Shown here piece by piece: positions 11,213 to 20,604 of a stretch of 64,000 nucleotides of DNA. Origin of the DNA: Phyto melanocephala (Eukaryota > Arthropoda > Insecta > Diptera > Rhinophoridae). A program made the position numbers and the translations under genes. The stretch lies in the NCBI GenBank assembly GCA_941918925.1, contig OW799236.1:86144213-86208212 (forward strand), written 5' to 3'. The notes beneath the pieces were generated by a model. It was given only the letters and a program-made list of their open reading frames with translations, did not search any database and was not told where the DNA came from. The number at the start of each line of letters is the position of its first letter. The first letter of the stretch is position 1.

Positions 11213-11350
11213 CTGTAAAACACACAAGAAATAAAAATAAAGCATTTTGAAATTTTAATTCTTTTTGTGACATTTTCATATGGAGTATACAATCATTCTT
11301 GAGCAGAAGTAATTAAATTACAAAATTAAAAAAATATCTTTATGTATACT

Positions 11351-11556
11351 CAAGGCATATTTATTCATCAGGTACTCTTGATTCGTCAGCTGATTATTTT
11401 TTTCAACACTTATTTCAAGTTTCAGCTGTCAAAATGCATAAATAAAAAACAATTTTCTCTTTTCTAATTTATTTCAAATGTCAAACTTCATATATAAAAA
11501 ATATAAACAAAAAAATTCTCTCAGAACTGAAATTACCTGATGAATAAATATGCCTT
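11351..11556. mobile_element. hAT-type MITE (206 bp)
   Basis: The ends CAAGGCATATTTATTCATCA and the inverted TGATGAATAAATATGCCTTG make near-perfect TIRs of about 30 bp. The flanks ATGTATACT and ATGCACACT match at 7 of 9 bases, consistent with a decayed duplication. The interior contains a second inverted pair around AATTTGAC-like sequence. Non-coding. Confidence 0.7.
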
Positions 11557-11570
11557 GATGCACACTATTT

Positions 11571-11712
11571 ACCAAGGCGAATTATTACAGGTGAAATTAT
11601 CAGCCCAGCTCAAGGTGGATTAAAAAGGTGACCGTATAAAAACAGCTGATTTGTATTTTGTAATTTTTTTTTATTTTGCTGTGTATTTTATTTGTCAAAT
11701 AAATTCGCCTTT
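11571..11712. mobile_element. Short hAT-type MITE
   Basis: Begins CAAGGCGAATTATTACAGGT and ends AAATTCGCCTTTG, a shorter relative of the inner MITEs described at 14236-14616. It includes the shared segment GTGAAATTATCAGCCCAGC. No target duplication is certain. Confidence 0.55.
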
Positions 11713-11721
11713 GTTTGTGTT

Positions 11722-12466
11722 CAAGGCATATCCATAAGGTACTCGTATCCAATCAGCTGACCGTTTTTTTTTTATGTACATTTTATAAGCGTTACCAAGG
11801 CATATTCATACAGGTATATGCAACGGCGAATTGATACAACAAAGCAAATTTTTAGGGGATTTTTTCTTTCAAGGCCAGTTTGTATAACAAGGATGGAAAA
11901 GTTGTTTTTATATGTTTAATTCAATAAAATTTTATTAAAAAAAGGATATGTGTTTGTGAAGCACATTATAAATGGTGCAAGAACAACAAATATACATAAA
12001 TTTGGTCAATTTATTATCATAAAAAGCACAATTAAGTTAAATGTTTAATTCGGAATCCAAAATCTAATTTTCCATTCCTTCATTAATAAATAGAATAAAG
12101 GAGAATTCAACAAATTTAGACATTGTGTTTCCCCATCATCATGTGCTGATAATTTCACCTGTATGAATTCGCCTTGAACGTTGCCAACTTTTTTTAAAAG
12201 TCATGCCTGCAGTTGTCAAACTTAATTTTTTTAATTTAATTATACAACAAATAATTCGCAATTTCATTTGGTTTAAAACATTTAAAAAAATACAAAATCG
12301 TGAATAAAAAGTCTTCGCTTTAAAGTTTTTTAAAAGTTAATCAAATTTAAGAAGAAAATAAAAAAAATTGTTTGACAAATGCCGGCATATATACAAAAAC
12401 AAAATACATGTGTTTTTTATTGTTGTGTTTGTTGCCGCGATGCATATACCTTATGGATATGCCTTG
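11722..12466 (-). mobile_element. Composite hAT-type MITE (outer element with inner insertion), inverted copy
   Basis: A 745-bp element with termini CAAGGCATATCCATAAGGTA at both ends. It is the reverse complement of, and the same length as, the element at 13946-14690. It contains an inner MITE at 11796-12176. A 14-bp direct repeat CCTTTGTTTGTGTT flanks it exactly (11708-11721 and 12467-12480), longer than the normal 8-bp hAT duplication. Non-coding. Confidence 0.85.
11796..12176 (-). mobile_element. Inner hAT-type MITE (381 bp)
   Basis: Ends CAAGGCATATTCATACAGGT and, inverted, CAAGGCGAATTCATACAGGT. It is flanked by AGCGTTAC (11788-11795) and the diverged AACGTTGC (12177-12184), an 8-bp duplication inside the outer element. 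The same insertion at the same position occurs in the direct copies at 14236 and 14728, so it predates multiplication of the outer element. Confidence 0.85.
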
Positions 12467-12480
12467 CCTTTGTTTGTGTT

Positions 12481-13684
12481 TTAGTTTAAAAATAAAATTG
12501 TAAATAACAAATTTTTTTCAAATAAAAAAATATTTAAATTTATTTTGGTACCATGTCGCGAAAAATCTTATCAATGGATAATGACTAAGGGGCTCATCAA
12601 ACCCAACATCAAAGTATAAAACATCAAAAAACATAACTTGTTCAAAAAGAGACTTAAAATTGAAAGTATGATTTTATTCCTTGTATAGAAAAACGTCTAA
12701 TAATAAATGAGAGCAACAGAAAAGATCTCGAAATAAGGGTACCATGGGTATCGGTTGGTTCTACTACATTTGGCCGTAATAAACAACTTATTTTGATGTA
12801 CTGGTATTAGAGATGCCCAAAAACGGAAGGAAAAATTATTAAGTATACTGGAATGGGGCCTGAAGGGAGACCGTTTGTTACTAAAGAATCTGGTGCTTAT
12901 GACGTCTTAAATAGAGTAGCATCAAACAGGAGTGGTTTCAATCTTTAGAAATGCATTCGTTGCTATTTAAAATCAGCAATTCTTACCCATGATTATTTCT
13001 TCAAAGCTGTTGAATTGTTTTTTAATTAAATTTAATAAAAACATTAATTATATAAAAATATTTACATTTTCATTTAAATATATTTAAATATGTACATTAT
13101 ATAAATATGTACATACACAAAATTAGAGAAGCAGAATATGGGCTCTTTGGCAAAAAGAGGATTTATAAGAATATGGTAACAAAGAAGATGATATCGAGCA
13201 TGAATGTAATGAGTAACAACTGCATTAAGAAGCGTTTTCTGAGGTGTACATTCTTTCAGGAATTGTTGTTGATTTTTTGCAAAATATCGAGGGTAATATC
13301 TTTATTAGTAGCGGAAATCACCCTTCGATGCAAACAGATCATGCAAATGTTGTAGATCTTCCAAATCTAGTATTTATTCTTAAGTTTTCAAAACCACAAA
13401 AACAATATACACACAAGCACTTATTTCCAATACTAAAAAAACTTACAAAACCAACGTTTGCAACAGAATATATACAAGACTTACAAGATCTGCAATATTT
13501 GCATGAGCTGTTTGCAACGAACGGTGATTTCCGCTAGTGTCTTTTTGTTTATTTGCATCCAGTGTTCTTGTACTTGTGATTTGTTTGATTGATTGTATGT
13601 ACATTATTGGCTTGCTTTAAAACAAATTTTATAGTGAACTTAGTGAGCTTGGTTTTTATCATCTTATTCCCTTAACATTAATTA
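12481..13684. other. Spacer between inverted composite MITEs, with gene-like relics
   Basis: This 1.2-kb spacer lies between the inverted composite (11722-12466) and the direct composite (from 13685). It has stretches that look like decayed coding sequence. One is a stop-free run at 12841-12948 reading KYTGMGPEGRPFVTKESGAY and ending VASNRSGFNL. It is preceded in another frame by VPWVSVGSTTFGRN near 12740. A second run at 13244-13537 encodes GIVVDFLQNIEGNIFISSGN and ends LHELFATNGDFR. I do not recognise either family. They could be pieces of a captured host gene or of the missing transposon. Several in-frame stops exclude a working gene. Confidence 0.4.
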
Positions 13685-13945
13685 CAAGGCATATCCATAA
13701 GGTATATGCATCGCGGCAACAAACACAACAATAAAAAACACATGTATTTTGTTTTTGTATATGTGCCGGCATATGTCAAACAATTTTTTTTATTTTCTTC
13801 TCAAATTTCAACAACTTTTAAAAAACTTTATAGCGAAAACTTTTAATTCACGGTTTTGTATTTTTTAACACGCTTTAAACCAACTGAATCTGCGAATTAT
13901 TTATTGTACAATAAAATTTAAAAAATTAAGTTTGACAACTGCAGG

Positions 13946-14690
13946 CAAGGCATATCCATAAGGTATATGCATCGCGGCAACAAACACAACAATAAAAAAC
14001 ACATGTATTTTGTTTTTGTATATATGCCGGCATTTGTCAAACAATTTTTTTTATTTTCTTCTTAAATTTGATTAACTTTTAAAAAACTTTAAAGCGAAAA
14101 CTTTTTATTCACGATTTTGTATTTTTTAAAATGTTTTAAACCAAATGAAATTGCGAATTATTTGTTGTATAATTAAATTAAAAAAATTAAGTTTGACAAC
14201 TGCAGGCATGACTTTTAAAAAAAGTTGGCAACGTTCAAAGCGAATTCATACAGGTGAAATTATCAGCACATGATGATGGGGAAACACAATGTCTAAATTT
14301 GTTGAATTCTCCTTTATTCTATTTATTAATGAAGGAATGGAAAATTAGATTTTGGATTCCGAATTAAACATTTAACTTAATTGTGCTTTTTATGATAATA
14401 AATTTACCAAATTTATGTATATTTGTTGTTCTTGCACCATTTATAATGTGCTTCACAAACACATATCCTTTTTTTAATAAAATTTTATTGAATTAAACAT
14501 ATAAAAACAACTTTTCCATCCTTGTTATACAAACTGGCCTTGAAAGAAAAAATCCCCTAAAAATTTGCTTTGTTGTATCAATTCGCCGTTGCATATACCT
14601 GTATGAATATGCCTTGGTAACGCTTATAAAATGTACATAAAAAAAAAACAGTCAGCTGATTGGATACGAGTACCTTATGGATATGCCTTG
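13946..14690 (+). mobile_element. Outer composite hAT-type MITE no. 2, inserted into no. 1
   Basis: A 745-bp element flanked by the perfect 8-bp duplication ACTGCAGG (13938-13945 and 14691-14698). The TIRs are CAAGGCATATCCATAAGGTA and its inverse. It carries the inner MITE at 14236-14616. Sequence and length match the inverted composite at 11722-12466 closely, including the altered inner flank GCAACGTT, so these two share a more recent ancestor. Confidence 0.9.
14236..14616 (+). mobile_element. Inner hAT-type MITE in composite no. 2
   Basis: A 381-bp element starting CAAAGCGAATTCATACAGGT and ending CTGTATGAATATGCCTTG. The left flank GCAACGTT (14228-14235) and right flank GTAACGCT (14617-14624) are the 8-bp duplication, now differing at two positions. 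The interior is non-coding. Confidence 0.88.
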
Positions 14691-14727
14691 ACTGCAGGCA
14701 TGACTTTTAAAAAAAGTTGGTAATGCT

Positions 14728-15106
14728 AAGGCGAATTCACACAGGTGCACTTATGAGCACATGATGATGGGGAAACATAATGTCTAAATTTGTTGAATTC
14801 TCCTTTATTCTATTTATTAATGCAGAAATGGAAGATTAGATTTTGGATTCCGAATTAAACATTTAACTTAATTGTGCTTTTTATGATAATAAATTTACCA
14901 AATTTATGTATATTTGTTGTGCTTGCACAATTTATAATTTGCTTCACAAGCACATATCCTTTTTTTAATAAAATTTTATTGATAAAACATACAAAAACAA
15001 CTTTTCCATCCTTGTTATACAAACTGACCTTGAAAGAAAAAATCCCCAAAAAATTTGCTTTGTTGTATCAATTCCCCGTTGCATATACCTGTATGAATAT
15101 GCCTTG
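14728..15106 (+). mobile_element. Inner hAT-type MITE in composite no. 1
   Basis: A 379-bp copy of the inner element at the same position of the outer element. The flanks are GTAATGCT (14720-14727) and GTAACGCT (15107-15114). Its first C has been lost, so it begins AAGGCGAATTCACACAGG. Confidence 0.85.
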
Positions 15107-15188
15107 GTAACGCTTTTAAAATGTATTTAAAAAAAAAACAGTCAGCTGATTGGATACGAGTACCTTATGGATATGCCTTGATTAATTA

Positions 15189-15284
15189 AATTAAAAAAAT
15201 TAAGTTTGACAACTGCAGGCATGACTTTTAAAAAAAGTTGGTAACGCTCAAGGCGAATTCATACAGGTGAAATTATCAGCACAT
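15189..15284 (+). mobile_element. Tail of a third outer element with the start of its inner MITE
   Basis: The sequence following the ATTAATTA duplication is again outer-element sequence (TTTGACAACTGCAGGCATGA). An inner MITE then begins at 15249 after GTAACGCT. This inner copy is broken at 15284 by the insertion 15285-16048 and resumes at 16053. The 5' half of this third outer copy is absent from the left side, so a rearrangement or deletion occurred there. Confidence 0.75.
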
Positions 15285-16048
15285 CGTCGTTTGTAAATTA
15301 TTGTGTTCTATATGTATACGTTTTATATGTCACATTGAGTACTGTAGTGCATTATACATGCATACACAAACATACATACATAAAAATAAAAAAAGAAAAG
15401 AAAGACAAACCAAAATGAAAATACAATAGAATATAAACAAAAACAAATATGAATAAAAAGTATATGACTTGCATTTCAGGGAATGGTGTCAATTGATATC
15501 GGTCACTAGAATGCATAATAATTAAATATATGATATTGATGTCATAGTAAGTAGAATATAAGTAATTATGTAAACAAATAATTTTAAGTAGGGCAATTAG
15601 TTAACATAGAATAGGAGAAATAGAAAAAGAATACACAAAATTAAAATAGTATATAAGTTGTTAAGATTTAAATAAAATTAGTTAGTGATAAGACTAACAC
15701 AAAAGCTATTTGTTGTATTTTAATTTACTGCCTGTTCAACGATGTCGAAAGAAAACACAAGCGAACTTTCATTCGTACAAATATATTGAAAACAACAACA
15801 AAAACTAAAAATTTGTTTTTGTTTTCAACGTATTTGTACGAATGAAAGTTCGCTTGTGTTTTCTTTCGACATCGTTGAACAGGCAGTTAATGTTTAAACA
15901 CTTCGGCAATTGACTTTGCCATCTCTATAGAGCCGACTAAGTTTCTAAGGCTCTCTAATAAATTAAGAAACCTATAGGGCAAAGTTATCACAATTTTAAC
16001 ACACATATCATCACACTTTTATCACAGTACAATAATTTACGAACGACA
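15285..16048. mobile_element. TIR element inserted into an inner MITE
   Basis: The ends are CGTCGTTTGTAAATTATTGT and, inverted, TGTCGTTCGTAAATTATTGT, 18 of 20 matching. They are flanked by ACAT (15281-15284 and 16049-16052), so the host MITE can be read through once the insert is removed. It is 764 bp and non-coding, with a long hairpin at 15727-15887. A 4-bp duplication does not fit hAT or mariner, and I cannot assign the superfamily. Confidence 0.75.
15727..15887. repeat. 161-bp near-perfect hairpin
   Basis: ACTGCCTGTTCAACGATGTC and onward is repeated inverted up to GACATCGTTGAACAGGCAGT. The arms are about 75-80 bp with only a few mismatches and a loop of roughly ten bases around 15805. 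It may be a small foldback MITE nested in the element 15285-16048. As RNA it would form one long duplex. Confidence 0.9.
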
Positions 16049-16052
16049 ACAT

Positions 16053-16350
16053 GATGATGGGGAAACACAATGTCTAAATTTGTTGAAATCTCCTTGATTC
16101 CATTTATTAATACAGGAATGGAAAATTAGATTTAAGATTCCGAATTAAAAATTTAACTTAATTGTGCTTGTTTGATAATAAATTTATCAAATTTATGTAT
16201 ATTTGTTGTTCTTGCATCATTAATAATGTCTTTGAAAAATGTATATCTTTTAATCAAATTTTATTGTATTTAATATGTCATAACAACTTTTCCATTCCTG
16301 ATATACGAATTGGCCTTCACATAAAACATCCCCTCAAAAGTTGAATAGTA
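16053..16350 (+). mobile_element. Remainder of the third inner hAT-type MITE
   Basis: Continues from ATGATGATGGGGAAACACAA, the sequence that follows position 15284 in the intact copies, and runs almost to the normal 3' end. It is more diverged than the inner copies at 14236 and 14728, and its terminal GAATATGCCTTG is lost at the junction with the DINE-like repeat. Confidence 0.7.
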
Positions 16351-16364
16351 TCGAATAAAATGGA

Positions 16365-17330
16365 ATTGTGTCCAAACGCATTAATATAGACTCATGAAAC
16401 TTCGAATATATATTTCCTGAGTAAAAATAATATTTTTCCCTAAAAATTGCTTACATCTATGAATTAGGCAAAGAGCTATAAATAGATCAAAATGTACGAA
16501 AATTTATACCGCACAGTGTATTTTTCCGTATATTTAAAAAAAAAAAATTAGATGTACGATTCTGAAATTTTGCAAACATGGCTTTTAGGTCAAATGCTTT
16601 GTTCTAACGGAAAATAAATGTGACACACCCACTTTTACGCCCACCTCCCATATAACGCTTTATCTCAAATTCATATAATTTCTCTATGAATTAAGATTTT
16701 GGAATAATAAAGGACTATATTGAATTATATTTTTTGTATTCATTAGTAGAAGCAACTTCAACACGCCTACTTTAACGCCCACTTTCATTCAAAGACTACA
16801 ACAACTTCGACACGCCTACTAATACGACCACTTTTCTCGTTATCTAGAGGAAATGAAAATTAAAAGCTCATAAAACCGACAAAATTAGAGGTATAATGAT
16901 GACATTTGCTACGTATATCCTTCTTGTTAATGTTATTGTTATGCCAGAAAATTTAGGTGACACACCTACTTTAACGCATACCTCCCATATAAAGGTTTAT
17001 TTTAAATTCATATAATTTCTCTATGGACAAAGTATTTGGAAGAATTAAGGACTTTATTGAAATATCTGAGTCTTATTTATAAGTAGAAACTATATTGACA
17101 CTCCTACTTTAACGCCCACTTACAATTAAAGACTAAATTTACGAAAACATTTTACTAGCATATCGAACTTATACAAATAAAGTAATATATATTTTAGTAT
17201 AAAGATATTATTCGATAGCGATTACTGTTAATAACAAAATAATACATTTTGTGCCATAAAAGCACACAAAATTGGTGGTGGGTATAAAATATTCGGCACA
17301 GCCGATTATAGTGCTTTTACTTGTTTTTTA
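16365..17330 (-). repeat. DINE-1/mini-me-like repeat, group A, inverted copy
   Basis: Read on the minus strand it starts AAGTAAAAGCACTATAATCG with a TCGGCTGTGCCGAA palindrome, then ATACCCACCACCAATTTTGT. It passes the GTGGGCGTTAAAGTAGGAGT blocks and finishes with the cell-like tract ATGAGTCTATATTAATGCGT. It lies in the large Ig-gene intron directly next to the MITE nest. The terminal palindrome and TATACCC motif are shared with group B. Confidence 0.6.
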
Positions 17331-18304
17331 TCACTATTTTCATTTATAAGCTTTTTGTTGCTTTTAACCACCAGTCTAAAGATAATGAATGCTTTGTTGT
17401 TGTCACAACTAATTGTTTTTCTCATAATTTTGCCTGTCCAGTAATTTAATAGAATGTTGGTACTGACCGGCCTATAAGATCGCTGCACCATGCCATGTGC
17501 TTTTGTGAATTAAATTTACAAAATGAGAATTATAAAAACAAACTTGAAATTTTACAGAGTTTGTTTATCTAAACAAATGTTTAAAAAATTTAAGTTTTTT
17601 TTTAATTTGAGACAAATTAAACTTAATTTAAGAAGTTAATTCTAATTTTAATAGTCTTGTTCTATGTTGTTTGTAAAACACGCCCGTTTTGTACTTATTT
17701 AAAGAAAAACAGAAATAAATCGTGCTTGAATTTTTAAGCACGATTTTGGCTAAACTATTTTTTAATTCCTGGATTTAGAACTTTATTCTTCTTTCTGTGT
17801 AAGGAAACTAATGAAAACGGAATAAATAAATTAAAAACCAGAAATCTAAACATTTTTAAAAACAGAAATTTTAAACAGGTGAAGAAAAAATTCCATCTTC
17901 AGTGGTATTATTATCTAAGACCGAAATATAAAACTGCAAGTTTTTTTTCGACCTTTGGAACGAGACATTCATTCAAATTGAGCAAACTGACTAGTTACTA
18001 ACTGCAAGTTAAGGTCATAAAAAACACGAAAAGGGACATGCATTGATAAAGTGCCACAAGAACTTTTAGAACAATTTGTCATCTCGTTCTTTTTTTAATT
18101 TTTGTTTCAATTTTATTTTTTTTTTTTTTAAATTGAGACATTTCTTGGTCGGTAAAAAAAATTAATGTCAATTACAAAAATGATTAAAACTAATTAAAAT
18201 ATAATTCAAATATAAAACTAAGCCAATGAGTCAATTAATTTAAAAAAATTAAGCAATTATTTCTTTCAGTGCATATTTTTATGAAAAAACTTGTTTTTAT
18301 TTTT
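17331..18304. other. Intron sequence without recognised features
   Basis: AT-rich DNA with homopolymer runs and no coding or repeat structure that I can identify. Confidence 0.4.
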
Positions 18305-19172
18305 TACTAGAAAAGCCCGGCGCGCGTTGCTACGCCTCTTAATGAATAAAAATGCATTTTGAATTTAAATTGAATATCAAGTGCAAAAAGCTAAAAATTA
18401 TAACTTTTTTTAATAGGCGTGGCACTGCCCACTTTTCTAATCACGAAATTGTATAGTCATGACAGCTTAATATGTGTGCAAAGTTTCAGAAAAATCGGTC
18501 CAGTGCAAGTACCTCAAAATTTTAACTTTTTTTATGGGCGTGGCACTGCCCACCTTTCTACTCACGAAATTATAAAGTCATGACAGCACAATATGTGTGC
18601 GAAGTTTAAAAAAAATCGATCAAGTGCAAGTAGCTAAAAATTATAACTTAATTTAATATGCGTGGCACTGCCTACTTTTCTAATCACGAAATTGTAAAGT
18701 CATAACAGCTCAATATGTGTGCAAAGTTTCAGACAAATCGGTCCAGTGCAAGTACCTCAAAATTGTAACTTTTTATGGGCGTAGCCCCGCCCACTTTTCT
18801 AATCACGAAATTATAAAGTTATGACAGCTCAATATGTGTGCAAAGTTTCAGACAAATCGGTCCAGTGCAAGTACCTCAAAATTGTAACTTTTTTATGGGC
18901 GTGGCCCCGCCCACTTTCCTAATCACGAAATTATATAGTTATGACAGCTCAATATGTGTGCAAAGTTTCAGAAAAATTGGTCAAGTACAAGTAGCTAAAA
19001 ATGATAACTAAGTTTTATGGGCGTGGCCCTGCCCACTTTTTGCCATCCATAAACACTCCCTGGAATGTGTACAACAACTTACCAAAGTTTGAGCCCGATC
19101 GGTTTTACAGTTGCGGAGTCTATAGCTAACACACACACACACACAGAGTTTCACTTTTATATATATAGATGT
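18305..19172 (+). repeat. Interspersed repeat with a 120-bp unit amplified six times
   Basis: The head ACTAGAAAAGCCCGGCGCGC is followed by units containing GGGCGTGGCACTGCCCAC, at about 18417, 18537, 18659, 18778, 18898 and 19019. Each unit has CATGACAGCTCAATATGTGT and a TTTCAGAAAAATCGGTCCAG-type segment. The tail has GAGCCCGATCGGTTTTACAG, a (CA)n run at 19129-19145 and TATATATAGAT. A copy at 59774-60042 has the same head and tail but only one unit. The head and tail resemble a widespread arthropod repeat, probably a non-autonomous mobile element of uncertain class. Confidence 0.75.
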
Positions 19173-19439
19173 ATAGACTTTGCCACCTGTTTTATAGAAA
19201 AAATTACAAAATCAACTGGGCTAATAACACCACCTTGTAAATAAACATACTTCAAGAACAACTTTGTATCTTTGCTTAAAAGGATTTCTTTCGGCCGAAT
19301 ATATTTTTCGAATAACTTCCGTTCGGACAAAGTAATTTAAGTACCAACATAAGCATATTTGGTTATATTGTCATGCTGGCTTTTAATGCATTAACAACTG
19401 TTCGAAAGAACCGAAAAAATAAATAAAATTCCTATTTAC

Positions 19440-19874
19440 CTCCCCGTTTTTCCACATGCACTCGACCTTTGGTATTCTCTCGCACTAAACCACTGGGGTC
19501 TTTCCACTTGGTCTCTATGTCTGTTTGTATTGTAGTTGCTAAGGATGTTAATGATGAAGACAATGAAACAGCATCTCCTACAGATATTGATGCAGGCGTC
19601 GGTGTTGTTGCAATTGTTCTTTGTTTCGTATTGCAAAAGATGATAAAAGAAGCATTCACAAAATGTGGTATTGAGGGCTGTGATGGTGTTAAATACAAAA
19701 GACTGTTCTCACTAACCGAGGCAACATTGTTGATGCCACTATTTCCTGTGCTACGACGTTGTCGATTGCTGTTGTTGTTGTTGCTGTTGTTGTATAGCAT
19801 TTGTGACCTGCTTCTGGTATTGATTGTGGTCGAGAATGTGTTGGTACTGCTGTCGATTAGTGCCCGCACTGCAA
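19440..19874 (-). CDS. fipi: Ig-domain adhesion protein, 5'-side coding exon (start of Ig1), fipi-like
   Basis: A 435-nt exon, phase 1 at both ends. Its 5' boundary is an acceptor after a long T-rich tract ending TTTTGCAG above 19874, and its 3' boundary is a GTAAAT donor below 19440. The first residues are AVRALIDSSTNTFSTT, followed by a low-complexity Asn/Ser/Arg stretch. Ig1 then starts around FVNASFIIFCNTK and continues to ETKWKDPSGLVRENTKGRVH and VEKRGG, which runs in frame into exon 11099-11212. The start of Ig1 carries a Thr/Ser/Ala-rich insert of roughly 40 residues between the cysteine and the tryptophan. An upstream frame reading MKAYFLNPQL begins at TTG and is intron sequence, so a separate signal-peptide exon must lie upstream. 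A second AG six bases inside the exon (19868) is a possible alternative acceptor. Confidence 0.8.
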
Positions 19875-20255
19875 CTGCAAAATAAACAAAAAAAATACAA
19901 ACAAGTTGTGGATTAAGGAAATACGCTTTCAATAAAAGATTAATAAAACTTAATTTCCGAATTGAAAATGAGTGTCAACTTTCGATCAGCTTATAAAGCA
20001 TGAAAGTATGAATAGATGAGTGATACAAAGTGATTCACACAAAGTTTAATTATATTAAATGTGACGTTGAAGGAGTTATACATTTATGTGATTACATACA
20101 TACATAAATTCATTAATATTTCCTCTTGACATATTTGCCAATTACTTTATGTATTTTTTATAACTATGAGCAATTAATAGAGTTTCCCAATTCAATTCAT
20201 TTAATAAATTATTGAATACAATAAAATGTATTTTCGTGCTTTCATTTCTATAACT

Positions 20256-20470
20256 TAGACCGTAATTAGACTATGCAATTAACGCCGCAACTTTTGCGTG
20301 CAACATTTTGTTTGTTAGCAAGAGAACACAGAAAAGCATAAACCGAAAATTGTCAAAATAAATGCTCGAGAAAAAAATTGTAATGTAAATGTGAAAAGAT
20401 TTTCGAAGCAACTTTAAAAGAGAATAGCGAAAAAAACTCGGCGTCAATTGCATAGTCTAAATGCAGTCTT
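20256..20470. mobile_element. Palindromic MITE
   Basis: TTAGACTATGCAATTAACGC near the left end recurs inverted as GCGTCAATTGCATAGTCTAA at the right. The TIRs are about 35 bp. The open frame 20271-20453 on the minus strand spans from one TIR to the other and is an accident of this palindrome. Confidence 0.65.
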
Positions 20471-20604
20471 ACACTTAAAGAAAATTGAAATCCTTATTCT
20501 CTCAGAGTTAATACAAACGTTGATACAGTTGCGAGCAAGGGATCAAGGGATATTCGAGCAGTTTTTCTAGACTTGCTACAACAAAGCAGCTTTTTCTTGG
20601 ATTT

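Larger units (their letters stand above)
13685..15180 (+). mobile_element. Outer composite hAT-type MITE no. 1, interrupted by its own kind
   Basis: Starts CAAGGCATATCCATAAGGTA and ends with its inverse at 15180. It is flanked by a perfect 8-bp duplication ATTAATTA (13677-13684 and 15181-15188). It is split at 13945 by a second full copy (13946-14690), and its right half carries its own inner MITE (14728-15106). Without insertions the outer element would be roughly 360 bp. Non-coding; short frames such as 14874-15110 are fortuitous. Confidence 0.88.

Noticed and set aside
19432..19932. 166-residue protein starting MKAYFLNPQLVCIFFVYFAVAV, looking like a signal peptide plus Ig start
   Set aside because: The first codon is TTG, and the hydrophobic run is the T-rich tract and AG of a splice acceptor at 19875. 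Only 19440-19874 is exon.
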